Positions 1-10,250 are shown, counted from the first letter of the stretch. The stretch is 64,000 bases of DNA from Euryarchaeota archaeon SCGC AAA252-I15 (GCA_000402775.1 AQSC01000059.1:6091-70090); one strand, 5' to 3'. A program made the numbers and translations. The notes: generated from the sequence alone by a model not told the origin.

Positions 1-1
1 A

Positions 2-700
2 GTTAAATCATTGGACGAGCTTGAAGAGTCTGTAAACATTTTGTCTGAAAGGCTTCGGGAATGGTATTCCCTGCATTTCCCTGAATTAAATTACATAGTA
101 CCCAAAAACGAGATTTACGCACATATCGTATCAGAAGCAGGGGATAGGATAAACATTAAGGAATTAAAGATTGGTTTGGATACAGGTTATATGGAAAAAA
201 TTGTCCTAGCAAGTTTGGATTCCTTTGGATTCGAGTTTAAAAAAGAAGATGCGGTAGGGATTAAATCGATAGCTCAATCTATTGTGTCTCTTCACAGTGC
301 AAGGACTCAAACCGAAAAATATCTTGGAAATCTTATGGGCGATATCGCACCCAACATCACCCACCTTATTGGCCCGCAGCTTGGGGCAAGATTGATTGCG
401 AAAGCCGGAAACTTAAACCGGCTTGCAAGGCTTCCCGCCGGGACCATACAGGTTCTCGGAGCCGAAGACGCATTCTTCCGATTTCTAAAGACGGGGGAAA
501 ACCCCCCAAAACACGGTTTAATATTCACCCATCCTGACATTCGAAGCGCGAACAAGAAAGTGCGGGGTAGGCTCTCACGGACGTTAGCCGCAAAGATCGC
601 CCTCGCAGCCAGGTCTGACGCCTTCCACGGTGAGTTTATTGCAGATAAACTCCTAGCGAAATTCAAGGAGAGAGTTTACTCTCAAAAACGGGCTTCATAG
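2..700 (+). CDS. nop5: Nop5/Nop56-family C/D RNP core protein, C-terminal part (cut by window edge)
   Basis: This is the C-terminal part of archaeal Nop5, the scaffold of box C/D sRNPs that joins L7Ae-bound guide RNA to fibrillarin for rRNA 2'-O-methylation. The Nop domain is seen in GNLMGDIAPNITHLIGPQLG, AGNLNRLARLPAGTIQVLGA and the HPDIRSANKKVRGRLSRTLA stretch. The frame stays open to base 2 (codons GTT AAA TCA before the TTG at 11), so the gene begins outside the window; about 230 residues of the roughly 400 usual for the family are visible. The acidic/lysine-rich tail seen in many Nop5 proteins is absent. Fibrillarin, usually adjacent to nop5 in archaea, lies 56 kb away at 56796. Confidence 0.93.
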   Translation, partial: VKSLDELEESVNILSERLREWYSLHFPELNYIVPKNEIYAHIVSEAGDRINIKELKIGLDTGYMEKIVLASLDSFGFEFKKEDAVGIKSIAQSIVSLHSARTQTEKYLGNLMGDIAPNITHLIGPQLGARLIAKAGNLNRLARLPAGTIQVLGAEDAFFRFLKTGENPPKHGLIFTHPDIRSANKKVRGRLSRTLAAKIALAARSDAFHGEFIADKLLAKFKERVYSQKRAS

Positions 701-738
701 ATTATTTAAACCGCGAGTAGTAATTCTTTAAGCGAAGA

Positions 739-3700
739 ATGCAGCCCAAAAAGTTACCCCTAAAAGCCGAGTTTATATGGTTGATTTCCGTTAGCCTACT
801 ACTCTTTCCAACCTTATGTTCAGCCCAACCGACTGATGAACCAGTCGCCTACGAATTTTCCTACATAAAATTTGCCATGTTCTACAATGGGGTTAACCTC
901 TCCACTATTGAGAACATGATAAAAACATATATTGAGGCTAAGGGCGCTCAACAATTCACATTATTCGACAACTCCACGGCAGTATCCTCCCTTGAGGAAT
1001 ATGACGTAATAATCCAAATCGGCAATTACTTGAACACCACTCAAATAGATGCGATTGAAGATGCAAACGGGAGTCTTATCCTCATACACGAGGGATTAAC
1101 GAACATTAACACTACTCGGTGGGGCATCGAACAAGTATACCCGCCCGAAAACATTTCAAACTTATCGTTTATGATAGGCGCAGATTCCGGTCCAACACGA
1201 GGATATCCCGTGAACTCAACTTTTTCAATCCTAAAAACCAGTGCTGTATCCTTTAATGTAACTGGAAGTCACACTCAAAACCTTATAAACACGAACAACT
1301 CAAGAGCGGTTGTCGCAAGCAAACAACAACAAGTGGGGGGTAAGACAATCCTAATCGGATTTAATTTAACATCCTACCACGAAATTCGAATCTTAGATAA
1401 GGCAATATACTGGATTGAAGGTAAATCCCCGACAGTACAGCAAAACTCAAGATACTGTCTCTACGAATGTCTTTCCCCCACAGTATGCAGATCCTGCTCT
1501 GATGCCGTAGTAGTCATCGAAGATCCCAGTGCAGTAACGCCACAAGAAAACTCATCCTACTACTTCATCTATATCCAACACGGAGACATCGTAAATAAAA
1601 TCGAGTATTCAGAGTTCACGCTCGCAAACCTGTCTGAAACCAAACTTATTGTTGTTCCAAAAGAAAATAAAATAACCTCTCAGATACCCTCACTTAGATC
1701 CGATAACAAGAGTCTCATGTTCGTCCACCAAGGGGCGTTTGAGGCGTGGAATGACCACTTCAATGGATTTGCATCCGAACTGGTTAATAAAACGAATATT
1801 ACTAACGGCGACGCAATAATCGTGCAAAACAGGGAATATGAATTAACTTATGGTTATCCAGTGTCATCTCACATTTACACTCAAAACGAAAGCACAAGGG
1901 TTTTAGCCGAAGTCCCCGGATTTACAACCCTTGTGAACACTTCTGATGGAAGTTTGTTGTCCTATGTGAACGGATCATCAAAAGTGGTTTTCTATGGATT
2001 CGATCCTTACGCAAGCCAAAGTACTCAATGTATGCCCATGGGTTATCATGGGGGGGTACTATATCTTAGGGCGGTTGAATGGGCGTTGGGTAATCTAAAT
2101 GTCGGCCTACAACAACCCAACGAAATAACTTTTATTGTATACAACAACAATGTTATGGGCTTTTATGGTTGTGGTAATACTCTCACCTTATCTGAAAATT
2201 CCACAGCGAATCGGCTTACTGGAAGGTATGAGTCTGGAACTGTTTCATTCATTGACTTATCGCTTGCTAATGCCACAAATTATTCAGCAACTTCGGTTGT
2301 GATTTCGATTTCTAGTGAGAGGGTTTCATCCAAGATTTCGGATTGGGTTAGCCTCAACAAAAGTTTACTGTTGTTATATGAGGGTGCAGTGGACGTAAAC
2401 ATCACGTTACTCGGCGGGTCGAGTGAAAATGACTTTACATCCACGGGACCGGGTTATATCAGGGGTAATGTTGCAGGAAGTATATCGAGGGGATACCCCT
2501 ACAATGCATACGTTCACACTCAAAATGATTCAGTGAGATATCTAACAGACACTCCCGGATTCTCTTCAATAGTAAATTACGGGTCAAAAGACATACTACA
2601 ATCTAGAGAATCAGGGAATCGTATCGTAGCTTATGGATTCGATCCTTACCAGGCAGACGTAGACTCAACACCCCTCTGTCTTGGATACCACGGCTGGAAG
2701 CTTTTTGATAGGAGTGTGGACTGGCTGTTGTACTCTTTGAATATCTCAGCTCCGCAAGCTAAGCGAATTGCAATACAATTTTACGGTGCGAATGAAAGCT
2801 GGTACTGTGATACTGGGCAGGAAAGCAAGGCTAGAAGGAGAATATCCGGGAAGGAGTATGGTGGTGGAAACGTGAGTAGTATCGACTTGTCTGTGGCGGA
2901 CTTAACTGACTACTCTAACACTGAATTAATCATTATAGGTGATAGTTGGCGGGTTACCTCCATGATTTCTGGATGGAAAGATGGCGGTAAGGACTTAATG
3001 TTTCTCATGCATGCTACTACTGATGCGACAAATACTTTCGGAGGGTCATCAGGAATCGACCTTACAAATGACACCCGAGTGAACTTGACATCTTACGCGG
3101 GGTCATTAGGTTTTATAACTGAAGGATACTCTCCCACGGGAATAATAGAATCTGACTTTGCACTTGGAAGAACCTGGGCTGATATAAGCGGATTCGCAAT
3201 ACTTGGTAGGAATGTAGACTCAAATACCATTCTCTCATCAAAACACACTTTAAGCTCTGATACTGTTGTCTACACACTTAATCTAACTGAATATGATAGT
3301 CCCTGCCGCGGTTACCACGGTTGGAAGCTTTTTGATAGGTCGGTTGAATGGCTTCTTGGAGAACTTACAGTCCCAATTCCAAGAATTGATAGGATAGGTC
3401 TTGTAGTAAACATACTGTATAATGAAACTCATCAGTGCTTGTTGGGTGAGGAAGACGTGACGTTTGAGAGGATAGAATCCCTTGAAAATGTGTCTCTTGC
3501 GGGAATAAATACCACAACATTCGAGATATCGACGATAAGCACTGCCGACTTCACTGATACGGAGGCGGTGGTAATCACCGACTCGAACATCAACGCTGTC
3601 GGAACGTACTACGAACAGATTCTAAACGGTTATACCAAGGCCACCGCAGCCTCAAACGTTCTCATGTTCCGAACAGGAATGGATAGGTATCGTCGAGACC

Positions 3701-6700
3701 ATAATCAGACGCCTTGTAATAACACAATGCACTACGGCTCGCTTTACGGGCGGATTACGACCACAAACGATCAAAACCGCCAGGGGGGGAGGCCTCCCTA
3801 CGGCTACCCGTTCAATGCCAAAGTCCAGGTACACGGGGACGTAATGGATGCCTGCTACTGGTCGAATCTACCCCAGGATTTCTTTGGTTTTTTGAAAAAC
3901 GACACGGAATCAAGGGTTGAATGGATTGGGGTTGGAGTACCACCCGCATCTTCAATGTATACTAACAAGCTTGCCATACTAGGTTATCGTCCTTACGAGG
4001 CTTGGCTGGACAACCACGATGATACGGACAATGAGTATCATCATGGTTCAACCATCTTTGACAGGGTGATAATCTGGCTTCTGGGAGATCCAGTAGTAAA
4101 GGATAAAACAAAAGATATTGTTGTCATGGTCTATAATAAAAACAATAGATTACTGAGTGAAAATGTCACTCTAAACTGGTCTATTGAAGCCTTCAATGAT
4201 GAACGAGTGAGTATCCTTGACATATCCGATGTATTGTATTACGACACTTGCGGGACTTCACGTTTCATCCCGGTAAAAGGTGATCTAGTCTCTGGAATCG
4301 TTGACCACTGGAGTGATCAACTTCGGGGAATAATATTTTTGGGGGAATCACTATATGATGCGGCGAAAGGTCTTAGTGCCTTCCCTGAAGGCAAGGTCGA
4401 TCCCCTAGATGACGAATACTCTTACAGCATTTATGGGGAAGTGGTAAACACATCATATCCCAGAATAATCAATCTAACACTTAATTCAGTCTGGGAGATT
4501 ACAGAAAGCTCCACGGGTGTTTACTCCATTGAAAACATGTCTTTTTTAAATGTTAATTACACACCCTTGATATTACATGCAAACCGAAGCAGTGGAGATG
4601 AGGTTATTCTCACTGTGTCAAACACCTCAAGCCAGACTGGAATAGCATTATTCGGAATCAACACCCTCTCTACCACTGATAAGGGGAAAAACTGGACTTT
4701 AAACGCAATAGAATGGTCCAACCCACTAGATGCAATCGCTCCAAATGTGACTAGTATCGACATTCAACCATACTCATACAGTCCAGGTGACGAGATAATC
4801 TTCAATGTTGAGATAATCGACAACAGAAACTGGAGTGTCTATTATTCTACTCTAAATTATTCGAAAAATAATGTTAATTGGACTCTTGCCAATCTGACTC
4901 ACAGGGTTGACCCTGACTCGTACACTTGTGAGTCAAAACCTTTTATGAATGATTGGAATCATTCAATAGGTCCTTTCAATGAGTCTTTTATTGTTTATAC
5001 TATCTCAGCGGTTGATACAACAGGGAATAAGGATGCTACGAGAATTAGATATTATGGTGTTGAGGATAATGATCCGCCAGAGATTGCGAATATAGGTTTT
5101 ACTCCTTATATGCCAAACTCAAGTGATAACGTTGTAATCAATTGTGATACAAATGAATTTTCGAATGCAACGGTATTCTACCGGATTAAAGGGTCTTCAG
5201 ACGCTTGGACTGAAGTAATCCAATCAGAATTCAAGGTGTTTAATCATACAATAAACACTGGGACACATAATGCAAGTACAAGCTACGAGTTTTGGCTTGA
5301 GCTGTGTGACCTCTCTGGAAACTGTGGTAATGAAACCAACGGCGGGATATACTACTGGTTTTGCATCGAGCCTGGTTGCGAGAAGAATCCTCCAAACATC
5401 AATAACTACACTCCTGCAAATAATACAATATTCCCTCCGAACACAACTAACATCACTCTCGAATTGTCAACAGACGAGTGGGCTGAGTGCAGGTACTCTA
5501 ACACGTCAGATAATCCATACGACCTTTTAGAATACGTTTTTAATGCAACACACAACACAACAAACATCGCGTATCTTGCGATCTATAGCCAAAGTTACTA
5601 CTACATTAAATGCAAGGACATGCTCGGAAACAAGCATAATGACAGTCTAATACTGTATTACTGGGTGGATACAGTCCCTCCAACAGTTACTTTAAATAAC
5701 CCTCAAAATTTTTTGACGAATAGGGGGAGTATTGTCGCCTTCAAGTACACTCCAGACGACAATGGTATGGTGGATCGTTGTGCAGTTTACTCGAACTTCG
5801 GTGGCTGGAGTATTGAGGTTACAGAATCCGATATTACAGATGGAGTTCAATCAGAAACTAACGGCAGGCTCTGTGATGGTACCTTCATTTGGAATGTGAA
5901 ATGTTGGGATAGTGTTAATAACAGCGCCTTCGCAGTTGGAAACTACACAATCATTGTTAATTCAACCATGCCCGTTCTAGTAATAGATACTGGTGAGGGT
6001 AGCGCCCTAGGACAACTCGATCAACCTGAAGGGTTGGATATATACCAGAATAGGATTTATGTGGCAGATACAAATAATCACCGAATACAAAAATTCAGCA
6101 GTACAACAGGGACATACCTTTCAAGTTTTGGAGGGCAAGGTGGTGGCATAACTAACTTGTATTATCCAGGTGATGTTGCTGTAGGCTACATACCTTACAA
6201 TAGAACTGTAAATGAGACTACAAACGAATCAGAAATAATTAATATTTCTGTAATCTATGTGGCGGACACTCAAAACCTTAGGGGTCAAATCTACTACGAT
6301 TTCAACAACACATGGAAGCAGAATATTTCATCACAGAATCCAGACGATACGCAAAACCCTTTCTATCTCGACGACCCGCAGGGAGTGGCAGGATACGCGG
6401 AGAGGGTATTTTTCTCATCCACAGACAGGGACAAAATCAACGTCTATAACGTGACAAACCTCACATCCGAATTCAACATATCGACTGGAGGACTAAACCG
6501 CCCGCAGGGAGTAACAACAGACGGTAATAAAATCTATGTATCCAACACGCAAAACCACAACATTCTAATATACAACATGTACGGCACCTTCCTGGATTCA
6601 ATTGGATCCTTTGGATCCCAGCCAGGCCAATTCAACAAACCAGAGGACGTGGCAACAGACAGTCAAGGAAATATTTACGTGGCAGACACATTAAACCACA

Positions 6701-7446
6701 GAATACAAGTCTTCAATTCAACCAAAGGCCAAATAAAAACCCTCGGAGTATACGGCTTTGGGGAAACGCAGTTCAGAGAACCAAAAGGGGTGGCAATAGA
6801 CGAGGAAGACAAACTCTTTATCTCAGACACAGACAACAGCAGAATCCAAGTCTTCAGCCTCTGCTACGTGTCGACCTCAAGCTCGACAACATCAACCATA
6901 ACATCAACAACAACATCAACAACAACATCAACCACAACATCATCAACAACATCATCAACAACGTCGACGACAACGACAACGTCAATCGTGAGAAAAGACG
7001 TGGCATTAAACGAAGTAATGCCTTACACTGGAGACGGGTCATATGACTGGGTTGAATTATACAATAGAGGGAATCTTGACGTTGACTTGAGTGGATGGAA
7101 TATCGGGGACGCTCCCGGTGGCTCAGGAAACCTTTCAATATCCTCCGGTCTAATAAACGTTAGCGGATTCTTTCTGTTAAACTTCTCAACAGCCGGATTC
7201 AACATAAATGCGAATCCGGGTGAAGAAGTCGTACTCTACAACGAGACCGGCCACCGCGTCGACAACCTCACCCTCTGGGCTTGGACCAGCATCAATCAAT
7301 CGTATATGCGCTCTCCAGATGGCTGGGGTGATTGGATACTATCAAGCGACGATAACCCACCCTCTCCCGGCGAACCCAATGCTATACCATTTACTGGGAA
7401 CCTTGTAACTGGGTGGAATCTGATTTCAATACCCTTAATCCTTTGA
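739..7446 (+). CDS. Giant secreted multidomain surface protein (six GATase1-like repeats, NHL propeller, lamin-tail domain)
   Basis: A 2235-residue secreted protein. A signal peptide (residues 1-30, hydrophobic IWLISVSLLLFPTL, ending CSA-QP) is followed by six tandem repeats of about 200-240 residues. Each repeat starts with a beta strand like a glutamine-amidotransferase or ThuA fold and closes with an aromatic helix: YWIEG near 223, VEWALG 446, VDWLL 659, VEWLLG 868, IIWLLG 1110, IEWSN 1322. Ig-like segments fill about 1330-1740, with many N-x-S/T sequons. NHL repeats (IYVADTxNHRIQ) occupy about 1750-2040, then a Thr/Ser stalk (about 2044-2083) and a lamin-tail domain (about 2087-2210). The protein ends abruptly after GWNLISIPLIL. 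Function is unknown; adhesion or envelope architecture is an inference. The dCMP deaminase gene begins 38 nt downstream. Confidence 0.85.
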   Translation: MQPKKLPLKAEFIWLISVSLLLFPTLCSAQPTDEPVAYEFSYIKFAMFYNGVNLSTIENMIKTYIEAKGAQQFTLFDNSTAVSSLEEYDVIIQIGNYLNTTQIDAIEDANGSLILIHEGLTNINTTRWGIEQVYPPENISNLSFMIGADSGPTRGYPVNSTFSILKTSAVSFNVTGSHTQNLINTNNSRAVVASKQQQVGGKTILIGFNLTSYHEIRILDKAIYWIEGKSPTVQQNSRYCLYECLSPTVCRSCSDAVVVIEDPSAVTPQENSSYYFIYIQHGDIVNKIEYSEFTLANLSETKLIVVPKENKITSQIPSLRSDNKSLMFVHQGAFEAWNDHFNGFASELVNKTNITNGDAIIVQNREYELTYGYPVSSHIYTQNESTRVLAEVPGFTTLVNTSDGSLLSYVNGSSKVVFYGFDPYASQSTQCMPMGYHGGVLYLRAVEWALGNLNVGLQQPNEITFIVYNNNVMGFYGCGNTLTLSENSTANRLTGRYESGTVSFIDLSLANATNYSATSVVISISSERVSSKISDWVSLNKSLLLLYEGAVDVNITLLGGSSENDFTSTGPGYIRGNVAGSISRGYPYNAYVHTQNDSVRYLTDTPGFSSIVNYGSKDILQSRESGNRIVAYGFDPYQADVDSTPLCLGYHGWKLFDRSVDWLLYSLNISAPQAKRIAIQFYGANESWYCDTGQESKARRRISGKEYGGGNVSSIDLSVADLTDYSNTELIIIGDSWRVTSMISGWKDGGKDLMFLMHATTDATNTFGGSSGIDLTNDTRVNLTSYAGSLGFITEGYSPTGIIESDFALGRTWADISGFAILGRNVDSNTILSSKHTLSSDTVVYTLNLTEYDSPCRGYHGWKLFDRSVEWLLGELTVPIPRIDRIGLVVNILYNETHQCLLGEEDVTFERIESLENVSLAGINTTTFEISTISTADFTDTEAVVITDSNINAVGTYYEQILNGYTKATAASNVLMFRTGMDRYRRDHNQTPCNNTMHYGSLYGRITTTNDQNRQGGRPPYGYPFNAKVQVHGDVMDACYWSNLPQDFFGFLKNDTESRVEWIGVGVPPASSMYTNKLAILGYRPYEAWLDNHDDTDNEYHHGSTIFDRVIIWLLGDPVVKDKTKDIVVMVYNKNNRLLSENVTLNWSIEAFNDERVSILDISDVLYYDTCGTSRFIPVKGDLVSGIVDHWSDQLRGIIFLGESLYDAAKGLSAFPEGKVDPLDDEYSYSIYGEVVNTSYPRIINLTLNSVWEITESSTGVYSIENMSFLNVNYTPLILHANRSSGDEVILTVSNTSSQTGIALFGINTLSTTDKGKNWTLNAIEWSNPLDAIAPNVTSIDIQPYSYSPGDEIIFNVEIIDNRNWSVYYSTLNYSKNNVNWTLANLTHRVDPDSYTCESKPFMNDWNHSIGPFNESFIVYTISAVDTTGNKDATRIRYYGVEDNDPPEIANIGFTPYMPNSSDNVVINCDTNEFSNATVFYRIKGSSDAWTEVIQSEFKVFNHTINTGTHNASTSYEFWLELCDLSGNCGNETNGGIYYWFCIEPGCEKNPPNINNYTPANNTIFPPNTTNITLELSTDEWAECRYSNTSDNPYDLLEYVFNATHNTTNIAYLAIYSQSYYYIKCKDMLGNKHNDSLILYYWVDTVPPTVTLNNPQNFLTNRGSIVAFKYTPDDNGMVDRCAVYSNFGGWSIEVTESDITDGVQSETNGRLCDGTFIWNVKCWDSVNNSAFAVGNYTIIVNSTMPVLVIDTGEGSALGQLDQPEGLDIYQNRIYVADTNNHRIQKFSSTTGTYLSSFGGQGGGITNLYYPGDVAVGYIPYNRTVNETTNESEIINISVIYVADTQNLRGQIYYDFNNTWKQNISSQNPDDTQNPFYLDDPQGVAGYAERVFFSSTDRDKINVYNVTNLTSEFNISTGGLNRPQGVTTDGNKIYVSNTQNHNILIYNMYGTFLDSIGSFGSQPGQFNKPEDVATDSQGNIYVADTLNHRIQVFNSTKGQIKTLGVYGFGETQFREPKGVAIDEEDKLFISDTDNSRIQVFSLCYVSTSSSTTSTITSTTTSTTTSTTTSSTTSSTTSTTTTTSIVRKDVALNEVMPYTGDGSYDWVELYNRGNLDVDLSGWNIGDAPGGSGNLSISSGLINVSGFFLLNFSTAGFNINANPGEEVVLYNETGHRVDNLTLWAWTSINQSYMRSPDGWGDWILSSDDNPPSPGEPNAIPFTGNLVTGWNLISIPLIL

Positions 7447-7484
7447 GGATATTTAAGTTCCTATTCCAATTTGTTTTGGTTAAA

Positions 7485-7988
7485 ATGCCTGACAATCGAC
7501 CATCCTGGGATGATTATTTCATGAAGATTGTGTATACTGTGGCAGAACGGGCTACATGCGATCGTGGGAAAAATGGGTGTGTGATATCAAAGGACAAGAG
7601 AATTCTGGCAACCGGTTATGTTGGAGCGCCCGCAGGGCTTGCCCACTGCGATGAAGTAGGTCATCAAATGAAGACTGTGACGCATGAAGACGGCTCTACA
7701 AGCAGGCATTGTGTTAGGACTTGTCATGCTGAGGAAAACGCGATAGTCCATTCTGCGAAAGTCGGAGTCTCCGTGGATGGTGGGACTTTATACACAAAGA
7801 TGATGCCTTGCTATTCATGCGCAAAGATGATCATAAATGCTGGTATAAGAAGGGTCGTGGCAGACAAGGATTATCATGCGTCTTCTGAGTCAAAAAAGAT
7901 TTTAAATGAAGCAGGAGTCGAATATTCAATATTAAAACCTGAAGTCGAATGCTACGACGACCAGTGCATTGAAAAAAAATCCAAATGA
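7485..7988 (+). CDS. dCMP/CMP deaminase-family zinc enzyme
   Basis: A 167-residue cytidine/deoxycytidylate deaminase-family protein. The zinc and catalytic site is visible as CHAEENAI (HAE; His ligand and Glu proton shuttle) and PCYSCAK (PCxxC; two Cys ligands), in the order and spacing of dCMP deaminases. These convert dCMP to dUMP for dTMP synthesis. I chose the ATG at 7485 (MPDNRPSWDDYF, the usual family N-terminus) over an upstream in-frame start at 7413, which would overlap the preceding gene. The stop overlaps the ATG of the following nucleotide kinase by 4 nt, so the two are co-translated and probably act together in deoxynucleotide metabolism. Substrate choice, dCMP versus related nucleotides, is not settled by sequence. 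Confidence 0.88.
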   Translation: MPDNRPSWDDYFMKIVYTVAERATCDRGKNGCVISKDKRILATGYVGAPAGLAHCDEVGHQMKTVTHEDGSTSRHCVRTCHAEENAIVHSAKVGVSVDGGTLYTKMMPCYSCAKMIINAGIRRVVADKDYHASSESKKILNEAGVEYSILKPEVECYDDQCIEKKSK

Positions 7989-8533
7989 CGTTGGTTATTG
8001 GCCTAATCGGGCGCATCGCATCGGGGAAAGGCGAGGCTGCAAAATATCTGTCAGAAAAGTATTACGCCAAGACTTTTCGTTTTTCCGACATACTCAAAGA
8101 CATCCTCGAAACATTAGGAATTGAGGATACTCGAAAAAACCTCCAACTTTTAGGGGAAACCTTGAGAAAATCATTCGGGGAAAACATTCTAGTAGACGCG
8201 ATGCGGTCAAAGATTTTAAGGTCTGATTCAAAAATTATTGTAATCGATGGTATTCGATACGCTTCTGAGGCAAAAATTGTACGCTCATCCAAACCAAATT
8301 TACTATTATTCGTGGATGCTCCACTTGAAGTAAGATATGAGCGTGCTGTTTTGCGGAGTACTAGGGGGGAGTCGGATATTAGTTTGGATGATTTTAGAAA
8401 ATCTGATTTCAGCGGTACTGAGGCAATGTTTGACGAGCTTGTGGGGTTGACTGATGTTGTGATTGATAATGTTGGGGATATTGAAGAGTTTCAAGTCAAG
8501 GTTGACGAGTCTGTTAGATCACTTATTGCTTAG
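7985..8533 (+). CDS. P-loop nucleotide kinase (dephospho-CoA-kinase/dNMP-kinase-like, UPF0200-like)
   Basis: A 182-residue P-loop kinase with Walker A GLIGRIASGKG at residues 6-16 and a strand-plus-Asp region IIVIDGIRYASEA near 80-92 resembling the substrate or lid region of dephospho-CoA kinase and viral-type deoxynucleoside monophosphate kinases. LLLFVDAPLEVRYERA near 107-122 is the typical strand and helix carrying substrate contacts. The start overlaps the dCMP deaminase stop by ATGA. Pairing with dCMP deaminase suggests a dNMP kinase role. Dephospho-CoA kinase activity is an alternative, because archaeal DPCK is usually an unrelated GTP-dependent enzyme. The family assignment is firm at the fold level only. 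Confidence 0.72.
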   Translation: MTLVIGLIGRIASGKGEAAKYLSEKYYAKTFRFSDILKDILETLGIEDTRKNLQLLGETLRKSFGENILVDAMRSKILRSDSKIIVIDGIRYASEAKIVRSSKPNLLLFVDAPLEVRYERAVLRSTRGESDISLDDFRKSDFSGTEAMFDELVGLTDVVIDNVGDIEEFQVKVDESVRSLIA

Positions 8534-8563
8534 TTAAAATTCTGGTTTTTCCATTTTTTTACG

Positions 8564-8584
8564 GAAGTTTAAACTTTTATAAGG
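8564..8584 (+). promoter_or_regulatory. TATA-type promoter of the uridine-kinase-like gene
   Basis: GAAGTTTAAACTTTTATAAGG contains a BRE-like purine stretch and TATA box (CTTTTATAA, 8574-8582). Initiation about 25 nt downstream would give a roughly 35-nt leader before the ATG at 8639, which has the Shine-Dalgarno GGGGTG at 8628-8633. Confidence 0.5.
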
Positions 8585-8638
8585 TATATGTAATAGTTAA
8601 GTGTCACATTGATAAAAAATAATTGTTGGGGTGTCATA

Positions 8639-9493
8639 ATGTATGATAATGTGGCCTTATCAAACAACAAAGAATATAATATCGAAAAAGTATTATCTCA
8701 AAGAAAACCCTTATCAGACACACATCTTATGCATTATTCCCGTGACAATACTCACCCTGTTAATGTCCGATATCTTATTAAAAACAACGACTTTTTCATC
8801 TCTGACCCATTTGAAGTTCTAAAAGACTATATTAACTCGATTGACAAGCGGCCTTTATTCATAGGAATCGATGGTGGATCATGTGCTGGAAAAACTTTTT
8901 TTGTAAAAAAACTAGTCAAGAGGCTGACTAAATCGAAAATACACCACCACGTAATCAAAATGGATTACTACGTAATCGGTAGGAAAAAAAGATTGCCTCC
9001 GAGTGAAAAATTCTTTGACATGAAAAAATGGTTTAAACTCACTCAAGTAGAAGAAGACCTTGAAAAAATTAGTGGCGGGGGCAAAACACTTTATATTCCA
9101 AATTATGACCACAAAACCGGGAGGGAAACAAAAAAGATAAAGCACACAATCAACAAAAACGATATTGTATTAGTAGAAGGTATGTATTCACTGGATGATT
9201 CAATAAGAAAGTACTTGAATTTAAGCATACTGATACATACAAATTCAAAAGTCAGGCTTCAAAGGGAACTATTAAGAAACACAGCTCGTGTGGATGAAAC
9301 TCCAATATTCATTAAAAACCGTTTCATACTAGCCTCCGACCCATCTTACAGAAAACACTTCCGGAAAGTTAATCCCCACGCAAACATAATCATTGACAAC
9401 AACGATCATAATCAACCGAAAATAATTCACATAGACGACCATATACTCAACGACACAGGATTAAGCTGGTATCGGACTGCGTTCTACTCTTAA
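8639..9493 (+). CDS. Uridine kinase/phosphoribulokinase-family P-loop kinase
   Basis: A 284-residue kinase of the uridine kinase/phosphoribulokinase class. The Walker A motif is GIDGGSCAGKTFF, followed by MDYYVIGRKKRLPP, equivalent to the substrate-binding D-[DYF]-[YF] segment of uridine kinases, and VLVEGMYSLDDSIRKYLNL, equivalent to the uridine kinase EG-(I/M)-x-x-L motif. About 75 extra N-terminal residues precede the kinase domain. I use ATG 8639 because of its Shine-Dalgarno, not the upstream TTG 8609. The gene is monocistronic with its own promoter. The usual role would be NMP salvage, but the N-terminal extension and the basic, Asn/Lys-rich composition leave the true substrate open. 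Confidence 0.72.
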   Translation: MYDNVALSNNKEYNIEKVLSQRKPLSDTHLMHYSRDNTHPVNVRYLIKNNDFFISDPFEVLKDYINSIDKRPLFIGIDGGSCAGKTFFVKKLVKRLTKSKIHHHVIKMDYYVIGRKKRLPPSEKFFDMKKWFKLTQVEEDLEKISGGGKTLYIPNYDHKTGRETKKIKHTINKNDIVLVEGMYSLDDSIRKYLNLSILIHTNSKVRLQRELLRNTARVDETPIFIKNRFILASDPSYRKHFRKVNPHANIIIDNNDHNQPKIIHIDDHILNDTGLSWYRTAFYS

Positions 9494-9530
9494 TTAAATA
9501 TATTGTCAAACCAAGTAATACTGAATTAAA

Positions 9531-10250
9531 TTGAGATTACTAATTGATGAGAAAGGTAACACCTACTTGGTAAACGGGAAATTCGACTTTCACACGAAAT
9601 ACGGATTCATAACCGGGAAGGACTTAAACTCGGCGAAACCGGGAGACGTATTAAAGTCGAATATTGGTCGAACTTTCAGGATTCTAAACCCTAATGTGGT
9701 AGACTACTTCCACAAGGCGAAGAGGGGTCCGCAGGCGGTAACGCTCAAAGATTGCGGCACAATCGTAGCGAAAACAGGCATATCCTCCAACTCAAAGGTT
9801 TTGGAATCAGGGACCGGATCCGGCTTGCTATCAATCTTTCTAGCAAACAGTGTTTCACCAGGAAAACTCACAACCTATGAAATAAGGGATGATTTCGCGG
9901 AAATCGCAAGAAAAAACTTCGAAAGATTCAACATAAAAAACATCAACCTGAAAGCAGGAAACATTTACGAGGGAATCAACGAGAAGAATCTAGACGCGAT
10001 AATACTCGACTTGCCAGAACCATGGTTCGTCGTAGAACACGCGAAAAAAGCCTTAAAGGTTGGAGGATACCTGACATCATACTCTCCCAGCATAACACAA
10101 TCAAAAAAAATCCACGACGCCCTCGAACAAGACTTCGAATCAGAAACAATCGAAACACTCGAACGCACATGGAACATGAAGACAGTCCGCCCAAACACAA
10201 GAATGCTCGGACACACAGGATTCATCACGATAGCAAGGTTTATGGGCTGA
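9531..10250 (+). CDS. trmI: tRNA (adenine-N1)-methyltransferase, archaeal TrmI
   Basis: A 239-residue SAM-dependent methyltransferase of the TrmI family, which makes m1A57/m1A58 in the T-loop of archaeal tRNAs. A small beta-rich N-terminal domain is followed by the Rossmann fold: motif I VLESGTGSGLLSIFLA (about 87-102), the acidic end of strand 2 (YEIRDD) and motif IV DAIILDLPEPW, where the DLPEPW signature is typical of TrmI. RGPQAVTLKD near 66 is also characteristic. The start is a TTG at 9531 just downstream of an AT-rich segment; no ATG fits the family N-terminus. It stands between unrelated genes. Confidence 0.9.
   Translation: MRLLIDEKGNTYLVNGKFDFHTKYGFITGKDLNSAKPGDVLKSNIGRTFRILNPNVVDYFHKAKRGPQAVTLKDCGTIVAKTGISSNSKVLESGTGSGLLSIFLANSVSPGKLTTYEIRDDFAEIARKNFERFNIKNINLKAGNIYEGINEKNLDAIILDLPEPWFVVEHAKKALKVGGYLTSYSPSITQSKKIHDALEQDFESETIETLERTWNMKTVRPNTRMLGHTGFITIARFMG

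Noticed and set aside
5270..5530. 86-aa plus-strand frame inside the giant gene
   Set aside because: Out-of-frame shadow of the Ig-like region, no start signals.
6854..7138. Leu/Met-rich minus-strand frame
   Set aside because: It is the complement of the Thr/Ser repeat codons of the giant protein.
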